Both the position numbers and the translations under genes were made by a program. Below are positions 1 through 7,371 of a stretch of 64,000 nucleotides of DNA, piece after piece (the first letter of the stretch is position 1; each line of letters begins with the position of its first letter). The stretch comes from Crocinitomicaceae bacterium (GTDB taxonomy: Bacteria > Bacteroidota > Bacteroidia > Flavobacteriales_D > Crocinitomicaceae): positions 1 through 64,000 of the forward strand of contig JAGNZC010000002.1 of NCBI GenBank assembly GCA_017984635.1, read 5' to 3'. Under the pieces are notes generated by a model. That model saw only the letters and a list, made by a program, of their open reading frames with translations, was not told where the DNA came from and did no database searches.

Positions 1-1629
1 CAATAAAATTAAATATAAAACAAATCCTAAAAAAAGTCTGATTAAAAAAACAATTCCAGAAACAGATAAACCCATTAATAATAAATCATTCTTTTTATTT
101 CCTTTTTCTATTTGTCTTTTAATATACCATCTTGAAATGAAAAAATTAAAAACAACAGCCAAAACTGCTGTTTTCGGATTTAAAATAAAAATTTCAAAAA
201 GGAAATGAATTACACTGAATAAAATTACTCCCTTTCTTACTTCTTTCCAAATCGAATCATTAATTGAAGCTTTAGTTTTTTCTTCTTCAATTTTAATATT
301 AATTAATTTTAATTTTTCACCGGAATATATTTCTTTTGGCACTCTAAACAACAGGATTAATCCAATTAAAAAGAAAGCAACTAAAGCTATAACTGATGTT
401 CTAATATCTGCAATGGATTCAATAATACCAAAAGAAAATGTTCCAATTGCCAATCCAATTTTCTCACTCACATCAAAGAACGAGAAATAAGATGTATTGT
501 CTTCTGTTTCTGGCAACATTTTAGAATACGTTGAACGAGCCAAGGCTTGAATCCCACCCATTACTAATCCTACAATCGCAGCAGCAATGTAAAACTGCCA
601 AGGTTTGTACACTACAAAATAAACAAATACACACAAGAAAATCCAGATAGAAATGGCGATAGCTAAAGCTTTGATGTTTCCAATTTTTGAAGAAATTTTA
701 GAAAATAAAAAGGACCCACCTATTCCTAAAAATTGAATAATTAAAATACTAACTATTAAATCTTTTGTTTGAATTCCAATAATTTCTTTGTTCGCAAATG
801 CAGTTGCCATTATCATCACTGTTTGTACAGCCATGTTGAACATAAAATAACTTGCTAAAAATCGTTTTAATCGTATGCGCGTTTTAATATCTTTCCAAAC
901 CAAAGCTAATTCTTTGAAACCACTTTTGATAACACCTTCTTTGTGAACTGGTTTAGCAGCAATTTTCGGTAATTTGTTAAACGTATAAAAGGCAAAGATA
1001 ATCCACCATGCACCGACCATCGGAAAGGCAAATTTTATCGGCATTAATTTTGTGAATTGTGTTAAAACCAAAATGACTATCAACAGTAATGAACTTCCTA
1101 AATAACCCATTGAGAAACCTTTCGCACTGATTGCATCATGTTCTGATGGCTCTGCAATTTCAGGCAAATAGGAGTTGTAATACACCAAACTTCCCCAATA
1201 ACCAAAACTTGCAAAAAACAACGGCAAAATTGTTAATCCTATTTTAAAAGGAGTATACTCAACTCCTCCATTGTCTGGATGAAAGAAAAACAACAATCCA
1301 CTTGAGATGGCTCCTAAAAAACAAAAGAACTGAAGAAAGCGTTTCTTTTGTCCAGATGAATCAGCTATTCCTGATAAAAGAGGCGTAACTAATGCAACTG
1401 CTAGATAAGACATCGAAACTAAGTATGCGTAGAATTCTGTGTTTTTAAATTCCATACCAAAAAATGAAATGGTATCATAAACAGTTATTCCTGTTTTGTC
1501 ATCTTTTATACTCGTTAATTTCTCATACATTATTGGAAAAATAGCCGAACTAATAATCAATGGGTAGACAGAATTTGCCCAATCGTAAAACACCCAACCT
1601 TTTATTGTTTTTTTATTTCCTTTTTCCAT
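1..1629 (-). CDS. UMF1-family MFS transporter, partial, with extra C-terminal membrane segments
   Basis: The frame opens at ATG 1629 and stays open to the window edge (543 codons), so the C-terminus is outside. Seen: YDWANS at residues 15-20, a loop GIADSSGQKKR at 87-97, and many hydrophobic stretches. YDWANS near the N-terminus is the signature of the UMF1 branch of the major facilitator superfamily (relatives of fungal Atg22); these are inner-membrane permeases whose substrate is generally unknown. The MFS part seems to end near residue 443. After a charged linker (444-463) more hydrophobic segments follow at about 464-483, 484-503 and 524-543, which is beyond the usual family length. It is the last visible gene of a five-gene operon, 17 bp after the oxidoreductase gene, so it may move a substrate or product of that pathway (inference). 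Confidence 0.85.
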   Translation of the reverse strand, partial: MEKGNKKTIKGWVFYDWANSVYPLIISSAIFPIMYEKLTSIKDDKTGITVYDTISFFGMEFKNTEFYAYLVSMSYLAVALVTPLLSGIADSSGQKKRFLQFFCFLGAISSGLLFFFHPDNGGVEYTPFKIGLTILPLFFASFGYWGSLVYYNSYLPEIAEPSEHDAISAKGFSMGYLGSSLLLIVILVLTQFTKLMPIKFAFPMVGAWWIIFAFYTFNKLPKIAAKPVHKEGVIKSGFKELALVWKDIKTRIRLKRFLASYFMFNMAVQTVMIMATAFANKEIIGIQTKDLIVSILIIQFLGIGGSFLFSKISSKIGNIKALAIAISIWIFLCVFVYFVVYKPWQFYIAAAIVGLVMGGIQALARSTYSKMLPETEDNTSYFSFFDVSEKIGLAIGTFSFGIIESIADIRTSVIALVAFFLIGLILLFRVPKEIYSGEKLKLINIKIEEEKTKASINDSIWKEVRKGVILFSVIHFLFEIFILNPKTAVLAVVFNFFISRWYIKRQIEKGNKKNDLLLMGLSVSGIVFLIRLFLGFVLYLILL

Positions 1630-1646
1630 AGTAGTGAAATTAGTTG

Positions 1647-2870
1647 TTATTCTTTCCCTTCAATATATGCTTGTAGGTACGCAAATTCTGGTGTCAATGT
1701 ACCTTCTTTTGTCGTTTCAGTAGCGCGTGCAATGATGCGATCTGGATCTTCACCTACTAAAAATGGAAAAACAAATCGCATTAATTCGTTACCAAAATCT
1801 TCAGAAGCATCCAAGGGTAATTCGCATGGAAGGTTATCAATTGCCATAACAGCAATGACATCTTCCTTAGTATAATCATCTTCTGCTTTTGTAATTGGAT
1901 TGTAACCATAAATTGGGTCTGCAACTTTACTTGGACGAATTGTACAAGCAATTGGACCAGCAATGTCACATGAAATATCTGCCACTACTTTTATACGCGC
2001 ATTTTCAGCTAATAAATCTTCATTCGTTAAAATAAAAGGTGATTTGTTGCTCCAAAAATGACAAGGAATGTACATATCAGTTAACCCAACAAAACGGTTG
2101 AAAGTAGATTGATACAGGGAAGGATTCGAATAAAAATCTGCTTTGTCAAATTCTTTACCGTCGATTCGTCCATAATAATCTTCTGCATCCAAATGTGTAA
2201 ATACAGGCTCTTCAAACGTTTCGTTTAAATATTCTGATGGTGTAACTTCTTTTATTGGCAGTAAGTTCACGATTTCTCTAGCTCCTTGTCCTACTCTTCC
2301 AAAACCAGTCAATACAACTTTATAATTCTTTGGTAAAACAACCGTTTCAACCATTGCTTGCTCCATTGCTTTTCGATCTTTACATCGATGCGCTGGTTGT
2401 AATTCATATAATCCTGACTTCAAACCAAAGGTTCTAAATGCATTGTATGCCCCTACAATTCCGGCATAACGACCAAAACCAATAATACGTTTATTTTGTT
2501 TATTTCGAATGGCTTCGTAATCTATTAATTCAATGTTCTTTTCTAGAATTGCATTTAATAAAGCTCGATTATAGGGTTGTTTTTTTAACGTATGTGAAAA
2601 AAACATGAACTTTTTATTCGGAATCAAATCTGTAATATTTACTTCTTTTACTCCGATAATTAAATCACAAGCACTTAAATCTTCGTTTAATTCCAAACCT
2701 TTTTCTGCATACACTTCGTCTTTGTATGCGCGAATTGGACTTGGCTGAACAATTATTTTAACTGTTGGATAAGTTGTTTGAATTTGAACACATTGATTAG
2801 GCGTTAATGCCACCCGATGATCAGGTGGTACTTTTCCTTCTCTAATGATTCCTATTGTAAAATTCTTCAT
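1647..2870 (-). CDS. Lysine-ketoglutarate-reductase-like NAD(P)-dependent oxidoreductase (AlaDh/PNT family)
   Basis: 407 residues with the two-lobed AlaDh/PNT layout: an N-terminal catalytic lobe (REGKVPPDHRVALTP at 10-24) and a Rossmann dinucleotide site GFGRVGQG at 189-196. The stretch FFSHTLKKQPYNRALL (90-105), followed by IELIDYEAI and GFGRYAGIVGAYN, resembles the LKR half of bifunctional LKR/saccharopine dehydrogenase more than it resembles alanine dehydrogenase, judged from remembered family sequence. The saccharopine-dehydrogenase half is absent. Family members reduce or oxidise an amino acid/keto acid pair with NAD(P)H in the cytoplasm; the substrate here cannot be read from the sequence. 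The gene begins 2 bp after the HAD phosphatase gene and is clearly co-transcribed with it. Databases often label such proteins 'alanine dehydrogenase', which should be treated cautiously. Confidence 0.8.
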   Translation of the reverse strand: MKNFTIGIIREGKVPPDHRVALTPNQCVQIQTTYPTVKIIVQPSPIRAYKDEVYAEKGLELNEDLSACDLIIGVKEVNITDLIPNKKFMFFSHTLKKQPYNRALLNAILEKNIELIDYEAIRNKQNKRIIGFGRYAGIVGAYNAFRTFGLKSGLYELQPAHRCKDRKAMEQAMVETVVLPKNYKVVLTGFGRVGQGAREIVNLLPIKEVTPSEYLNETFEEPVFTHLDAEDYYGRIDGKEFDKADFYSNPSLYQSTFNRFVGLTDMYIPCHFWSNKSPFILTNEDLLAENARIKVVADISCDIAGPIACTIRPSKVADPIYGYNPITKAEDDYTKEDVIAVMAIDNLPCELPLDASEDFGNELMRFVFPFLVGEDPDRIIARATETTKEGTLTPEFAYLQAYIEGKE

Positions 2871-2872
2871 AA

Positions 2873-3550
2873 TTAATTTAAAGGTTCTGCTAATAAATAA
2901 GTATCAATAAATTCACGTACACAACCGTTTCCGCCTTTGTTAGTCAAAACTACATCTACAGTGCTTTTCACAACGTTCATTGCATCTGCTGGTGCAGCTG
3001 AAAAACCGACCTCTTTCATCACAGGTAAGTCATTCACATCATCACCAACAATTGCTACTTGATTTAATGCTATTCCTAATGTTTCGCAATAGTTTTTTAA
3101 TATGTCTATTTTTGGATCTCTTCCAACGTAAACATGCTGAACACCTAACAATGCTGCTCGCGTTTGAATCATTTCTTTCGTATAACCAGAAGATATAATT
3201 GCCACTTGAAAATTAGCTTTTGTTAGATGCTGAATTGCCATTCCGTCTTTAGTATTAAACTTTTTGATTTGATCTCCGTTTTCAGAATAGTACATTCCAC
3301 CATCCGTCATTACGCCATCAACATCTAACACCAATAATTTTATTTTATCTAATTTTTGTTTCCAAAGTTCTGGTTTGAATAATGGCTTAAACAACAACGA
3401 CATTAAATCTATTTCATATTCTTCGCAAATTGCCTCTAAGTCGAACATTGATAATTCACTGACATTTTCAATTGAAAAATCAGATAAGAAGTCTGCAAAA
3501 TTTAACCCAAATTTGGAACAAAGTCCTTTGATATTTAGTTCTAAATGCAT
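2873..3550 (-). CDS. KdsC-like HAD phosphatase with N-terminal extension
   Basis: The C-terminal ~160 residues are a compact HAD phosphatase of the KdsC/YrbI type: motif I LDVDGVMTDGG with nucleophile D76 and acid/base D78, motif II around IISSG (118-122), motif III lysine K147, and motif IV GDDVND (169-174). Family members without a cap domain, such as Kdo-8-phosphate phosphatase, act as tetramers on sugar-acid phosphates. At 225 residues it is longer than usual (about 170-190): residues 1-65 form an additional, probably helical, acidic segment (AICEEYEIDLMSLLF) of unknown role. It is separated by 1 bp from the DAHP synthase gene upstream and 2 bp from the oxidoreductase downstream. Kdo-8-phosphate is one candidate substrate; a product of the neighbouring synthase is another. 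Confidence 0.82.
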   Translation of the reverse strand: MHLELNIKGLCSKFGLNFADFLSDFSIENVSELSMFDLEAICEEYEIDLMSLLFKPLFKPELWKQKLDKIKLLVLDVDGVMTDGGMYYSENGDQIKKFNTKDGMAIQHLTKANFQVAIISSGYTKEMIQTRAALLGVQHVYVGRDPKIDILKNYCETLGIALNQVAIVGDDVNDLPVMKEVGFSAAPADAMNVVKSTVDVVLTNKGGNGCVREFIDTYLLAEPLN

Positions 3551-3551
3551 C

Positions 3552-4550
3552 TTAAATCATCTTGTACCCAACACTTTGTGCTACCGGACGAAGTGCGTTT
3601 AATAAATCTGAAAACTCTTGGTGAGTCAATTGTTGTGAAGCATCTGATTTTGCTACTTTAGGATCTCTATGTGCTTCAATCAATAAACCATCAATTCCCA
3701 TTGCAACACAAGCTTTTGCTAACACAGGCACTCCATATGCATAACCCATTGCATGCGATGGATCTAATATAATTGGTAAATTCGTGTATTCTTGTAACCA
3801 AGCAACTCCACATAAATCCAAGGTAAAACGAGTACCTGTCTCAAACGTACGAATACCACGCTCACACAATACCACATTTTCATTTCCACCTGATAAAACA
3901 AATTCTGCAGCCTGAACGAATTCCTGTAAAGTTGTTCCAAATCCACGTTTGATTAAAACAGGTTTATTCGTTTTAGCACATGCTCTTAGGATTCCTTGAT
4001 CGTACATCGCTTTTGCTCCAACTTGAATAACATCTGAATATTCAATGATTTCATCGATATGTGTTGCATCTCTGGCTTCTGTGATAACAGATAAACCAAA
4101 TTCTTCACGCATTTTTGCTAACAATTTCAATCCATCCAATCCCATTCCTTGAAATGAATACGGACTTGTTCTTGGTTTATAGCAACCACCTCTCAAGGTT
4201 GACAAACCTAAATCTACCAACAATTTAGCAGATTCACGAATTTGTTCTTCCGATTCAACTGAACAAGGTCCACCGATTAAAACAGTATTTTTTGTTGTCC
4301 CACCAATGATTACATTTCCTATTTTGACTTCTCTTTTAGTTGGCAAATAAGATTTTGCCGCTAATTGCATATCATTTGGAAACACCCAAAACTGATCTAC
4401 TTTATCGGAGATTTGAGCTGGAACTTCTTTAACTCCAGAACCTGTGATTAACACATTTGTTCCGTTTGAAGTAATATGAAATGCTTTGATTTCAGCTGCA
4501 ATTTTTGCAGCATCTTGGTTTGATATTGTATTTTTTAAATGTAAAATCAT
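3552..4550 (-). CDS. 3-deoxy-7-phosphoheptulonate (DAHP) synthase, type I-beta
   Basis: Condenses phosphoenolpyruvate with erythrose 4-phosphate, the first step of the shikimate pathway. Seen: GPCSVES (94-100), substrate motif KPRTS (125-129), KRG (201-203), ERGIRTFE (230-237) and DPSH (263-266). The four expected metal ligands are present as C96, H266, E292 and D303, with the same spacing as the Thermotoga-type enzyme. KPRTS marks E4P use and argues against Kdo-8-P synthase. Residues 1-78 match the N-terminal ferredoxin-like regulatory domain of this subtype, so feedback control by aromatic amino acids is plausible. No chorismate mutase domain is fused, unlike many Bacteroidota DAHP synthases. 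The segment QVGAKAMYDQGIL (176-188) departs from the usual GARNMQNF motif. Its start overlaps the upstream gene by 4 bp. Confidence 0.88.
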   Translation of the reverse strand: MILHLKNTISNQDAAKIAAEIKAFHITSNGTNVLITGSGVKEVPAQISDKVDQFWVFPNDMQLAAKSYLPTKREVKIGNVIIGGTTKNTVLIGGPCSVESEEQIRESAKLLVDLGLSTLRGGCYKPRTSPYSFQGMGLDGLKLLAKMREEFGLSVITEARDATHIDEIIEYSDVIQVGAKAMYDQGILRACAKTNKPVLIKRGFGTTLQEFVQAAEFVLSGGNENVVLCERGIRTFETGTRFTLDLCGVAWLQEYTNLPIILDPSHAMGYAYGVPVLAKACVAMGIDGLLIEAHRDPKVAKSDASQQLTHQEFSDLLNALRPVAQSVGYKMI

Positions 4551-5551
4551 AATTCACCTTTAATGAGATATGCAAAGTTAACAATTCCTGCCGCTTTTCC
4601 ATTATTTTTTAACACTGGAAGGTACATGATTGGGAACATGCATTTTTTAATTTTTTGCAACAATTCAACAACTGTTGCCGTTTCTTGAATAGCAATAGGT
4701 TGCTCATTCATTAAATCTATTGCCTCTATTTTTGTTAAATCTGACAAATGTCGTAACATGGCTTTTCGAATATCTGCTGATGATACAATTCCTTTTAAAT
4801 CGCCACTTTGATTCGTAATTAAACAAAATCCCAAATTCCCTTTTTCAATGGTTTCTAGAATTAGTTGAAGTGAAATATTCTCCACTTGAACAACTGGACA
4901 CTCTTCCAACGGCATCATGAAATCTGCAACTTGATACTGAGATTCAATTTCTCGTTTTGTCAAATTCATCAAGGCATGACCAATACTTGGCGCGTTGAAT
5001 AAATAAGAACCTGAAACAGAAGAACTCACACCCATATTTCGAAGAATAAAGGATACTTCACCATTTACACCTCCATCAACATGAATTGATTTGTTCGGAT
5101 ATTTTTTACGGAACTGACGAATTTTGGAGAAATTGATTGCATCAAACACACCTCCACTTTGTCCTGGAATTGTTGCCATGATTAAAATAAAATCAAAATC
5201 AGCATATGCATCAAACACATTGATGGAAGTTGGAGTAATGACAGCTAAACCTTTTTTACCTGAAATATCTTTAGGTATCTCTAATTTTGTGGACAATTGT
5301 TCAAATTGAAACGTGATGTATTCAACTGGAGTTGCTCTTAATAACTCAAAATATTTTTCGGGTTTTTCTGTAATTATGTGTAAATCAATTGGTAAATCAC
5401 ACCATTGACGAATTTGTTGGATGTCCTCAAAAACGGCTACATCATCATTGCAATCAACGTGTAATAACTCTACTTGATGTTGCACTAAATCCTCAATCAC
5501 CTCTTTTAAAGGGCGTTTTTTATCACTGTATATTGAAGCTGAAATTTTCAT
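4547..5551 (-). CDS. Ribulose-phosphate 3-epimerase-like barrel fused to a CBS-domain pair
   Basis: Start taken at ATG 5551 (MKISASIYS), where the barrel begins; an upstream in-frame start at 5578 only adds nine unlikely residues. Residues 1-205 are a ribulose-phosphate-binding TIM barrel. The four metal/catalytic positions of Rpe are all present: H31 and D33 (LLHVD), H58 (DLHII) and D159 (HVDGG); the PGQSGGVFD loop is also kept. The canonical VMDGHFVPN loop is replaced by CNDD, so the substrate may differ from ribulose/xylulose 5-phosphate. Residues about 215-334 form two CBS repeats (GIVSSADIRKAML; AAGIVNFAYLI), modules that usually bind adenine nucleotides. It is the first gene of a five-gene operon and overlaps the DAHP synthase by 4 bp. 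An epimerase that is allosterically controlled and supplies sugar phosphate to the operon is the simplest reading (inference). Confidence 0.8.
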   Translation of the reverse strand: MKISASIYSDKKRPLKEVIEDLVQHQVELLHVDCNDDVAVFEDIQQIRQWCDLPIDLHIITEKPEKYFELLRATPVEYITFQFEQLSTKLEIPKDISGKKGLAVITPTSINVFDAYADFDFILIMATIPGQSGGVFDAINFSKIRQFRKKYPNKSIHVDGGVNGEVSFILRNMGVSSSVSGSYLFNAPSIGHALMNLTKREIESQYQVADFMMPLEECPVVQVENISLQLILETIEKGNLGFCLITNQSGDLKGIVSSADIRKAMLRHLSDLTKIEAIDLMNEQPIAIQETATVVELLQKIKKCMFPIMYLPVLKNNGKAAGIVNFAYLIKGEL

Positions 5552-5649
5552 TGTATCAAATCTAAGTAAACAAAACAACGAAACTAAATTGTTCGTTTGT
5601 TTTTCAAACGTAAAGATAAAAAAATCACATTAATTTACAGCATAAATCG

Positions 5650-5657
5650 TAAATTTG
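5650..5657 (+). promoter_or_regulatory. Bacteroidota -7 element (TAAATTTG)
   Basis: A perfect TAnnTTTG element four bases before the ATG of the alpha/beta hydrolase gene. At this distance transcription should start at or within a few bases of the ATG. No convincing -33 TTG at the expected 19-bp spacing was seen. Confidence 0.55.
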
Positions 5658-5661
5658 AAAC

Positions 5662-6492
5662 ATGAAAGCATTAAATTACCACAATCATACTTTTATCGGA
5701 GCATCTAATCGTTCCAGTTTAATCGATCTAGTTATTCCAGCAGATTTTAATGGAAAACTGATCCTCTTTATTCATGGTTTCATGGGATACAAGGATTGGG
5801 GTGCTTGGAATTTAATGCAAGATTTTTTCACCAATAAAGGATTCGGCTTTTGTAAATACAATGTGAGTCACAATGGAACCACCATAGAAAATCCAACCGA
5901 ATTCTCTGATCTAACAGCTTTTGCGAATAACAGTTACTCCAACGAATTAGCAGATTTAACGGGTGCGTTGAATTGGCTAGAAACTCAAATGGATAATTTA
6001 CCAAAAATTTATTTGGTGGGCCACTCAAGAGGTGGAGGAATCGCACTATTAGGTTCTAAAGATGACCGTGTATACAGAGTGGTCACTTTAGCCGCAATCG
6101 CATCAATTGAAAAACGTTTCCCTGAAGGCAAACAATTAAAAGTTTGGGAAACTCAAGGTACAAAATACACGGTAAATGGTCGTACAAACCAAAAAATGCC
6201 ACAGCTTTATTCACAATACGAAGATTTTATTACTCATAAAGATTTGTTAGATATTCAAAAAACATGTGAAACGTCAACCAAACGAACCTTGGTTATTCAT
6301 GGCGACGCCGACACTTCTGTCGACATTGAAGAAGGACATGAAATTGCACAATGGTTAAAAACACGCTTGTTTGAAATTGAAGAAGCTGACCATACTTTTG
6401 GTGCAAAAGAACCTTGGGATTCAACCGAATTACCTGTACACTTAGAAAAAGTTTGCGAATTAATTATTGGATTTTTGTTGATTGAAGATTAG
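5662..6492 (+). CDS. Alpha/beta hydrolase
   Basis: 276 residues of alpha/beta-hydrolase fold with no signal peptide, so cytoplasmic. Seen: oxyanion-hole motif HGFMG (38-42), nucleophile elbow GHSRGG with S122, acidic residue in HGDADTSV (213-220, D215 or D217), and catalytic histidine H244 in DHTFG. Together these give a complete Ser-Asp-His triad. Family members are esterases, peptidases or acyl hydrolases, and the substrate cannot be inferred. The gene is monocistronic: it diverges from the Rpe-CBS operon, and the next downstream gene runs in the opposite direction. It seems to have its own promoter at 5650-5657. Confidence 0.85.
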   Translation: MKALNYHNHTFIGASNRSSLIDLVIPADFNGKLILFIHGFMGYKDWGAWNLMQDFFTNKGFGFCKYNVSHNGTTIENPTEFSDLTAFANNSYSNELADLTGALNWLETQMDNLPKIYLVGHSRGGGIALLGSKDDRVYRVVTLAAIASIEKRFPEGKQLKVWETQGTKYTVNGRTNQKMPQLYSQYEDFITHKDLLDIQKTCETSTKRTLVIHGDADTSVDIEEGHEIAQWLKTRLFEIEEADHTFGAKEPWDSTELPVHLEKVCELIIGFLLIED

Positions 6493-6615
6493 TTATTTAG
6501 GCATTAGTTTCTTAATCTTAACAGAGTCACAATATCGTTACCCTCCTTCATTTTTAAAGAGTTTTGAGTTAAGATTTCAACTGACTAAAATTTAATCTTA
6601 AAATCTTGCAATGAA

Positions 6616-7005
6616 TTAGCTTAAGAAACGGTGTTTTTGGTTGGAATAATTAACACAAAAAGATCCGCTCATTTTTTTTCTATTATTTGCTACAAATCGG
6701 TATAATTGGTCGCGTTGACAAATGGGTATTAGTTTAAAAACAAACAAAAATGAAAAATACCATTTTAAAAAAGAAAGAACTTTAAAAAAACCAGAAGATT
6801 GAGAATACAACTGATACGATGTATACAAATAAAACGTAGATAAGTCTGGTTTAGCACATCCTTTTTCTTCAAAAAAACGCGTCGCAAAATCACTATCTAT
6901 AGATGAGAAATAAAGTTTTGGACTTTTTTCAAATCGAATTACCCATTGCACAACGCGATTGCACAAGCCACATTTGCCGTCGTAAAAAAGAATATCTTTT
7001 TCCAT
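6616..7005 (-). CDS. DCC-family thiol-disulfide oxidoreductase-like protein (DUF393)
   Basis: Start set at ATG 7005 (MEKDILFYDGKCGLCN), giving 129 residues. The open frame continues upstream to 7161, but that part lies inside the non-coding RNA and has no family similarity. The N-terminal DGKCGLCN (9-16), with its CxxC pair, is the defining motif of the DCC/DUF393 family, which resembles thioredoxin and is assumed to handle thiols; a biochemical role is not established. A hydrophobic stretch around WYFSFLFVFKLI (about 82-94) may be buried or membrane-associated. The gene follows the terminator of the ncRNA on the same strand, so it may depend on readthrough or a promoter in the short A/T gap. 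Confidence 0.8.
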   Translation of the reverse strand: MEKDILFYDGKCGLCNRVVQWVIRFEKSPKLYFSSIDSDFATRFFEEKGCAKPDLSTFYLYTSYQLYSQSSGFFKVLSFLKWYFSFLFVFKLIPICQRDQLYRFVANNRKKMSGSFCVNYSNQKHRFLS

Positions 7006-7015
7006 TTTTATAATT

Positions 7016-7239
7016 AAAAAGACCCATGCAGTTGGGTTCTCTGAAGCTTCAGAAAACACGTTTAGAGTTGCCGCAAAACGCTGTAATCTACTGAAAGTAA
7101 ACTTTGCCAGATTAACTGGTGTAGCCCGCCATTGTTTATACGAGACTTCTCTTAGGGTCAAAATTGTTAAGCTTCAAAATAAGCTGCATGGGCTCCGAAA
7201 CCGGATAAGGTCACTGCACGTATTCAACGTTGTACCTCT
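7016..7239 (-). ncRNA. Structured non-coding RNA, candidate 6S-type RNA
   Basis: About 224 nt with RNA-gene signals and no credible protein. A perfect -7 element (TAATTTTG, minus strand, 7251-7244) precedes it, and a T-run at 7020-7016 ends it. The two ends can pair over long range: CCCATGCAG near the 5' end is the exact complement of CTGCATGGG near the 3' end, a closing stem like that of 6S RNA. Local hairpins are visible inside (CCAGTTAATCTGG; TACTTTCAGTA; CCGGTTTCGG; palindrome CTGAAGCTTCAG). Size fits 6S RNA (about 180-220 nt). It lacks the tRNA-like ends and T-loop of tmRNA and the conserved core of RNase P RNA. Identification as 6S (the Flavobacteria-specific Rfam class) is inference and not verified. 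Confidence 0.6.
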
Positions 7240-7243
7240 TCTA

Positions 7244-7251
7244 CAAAATTA
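7244..7251 (-). promoter_or_regulatory. -7 element for the structured RNA (TAATTTTG)
   Basis: A perfect TAnnTTTG on the minus strand placed 4-6 bases before the inferred RNA 5' end near 7239. The 5' boundary of the ncRNA is based on it. No clear -33 TTG is visible, only a T-rich run at roughly the right place. Confidence 0.55.
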
Positions 7252-7371
7252 AGTAATAGTTTTGTTTGAAAAAATATATCCTGTGAAATTTTAGGAATTT
7301 GTTTAATCGTTACTAACAGAAACTGCAAAAAGAAAAAATTTAATTAAATTAGCACATTCAAAATAAAAAAA

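Noticed and set aside
3552-4550. Kdo-8-phosphate synthase (kdsA) for the type I synthase
   Set aside because: KPRTS, ERGIRTFE and the spacing of C96/H266/E292/D303 mark a DAHP synthase; the Kdo-8-P synthase motif is absent.
6500-6600. Inverted repeat AATCTTAAC (6514-6522) with GTTAAGATT (6568-6576)
   Set aside because: Only nine bases with a long loop in AT-rich sequence, no run of T; could be chance.
7006-7161. N-terminal extension of the DCC-family protein
   Set aside because: The extension is translated from the structured RNA, has no family similarity, and starts behind the RNA's T-run; ATG 7005 begins at the conserved motif.
7016-7239. tmRNA or RNase P RNA
   Set aside because: No tRNA-like acceptor, T-loop or CCA end, and no RNase P core; the span is too short for either.
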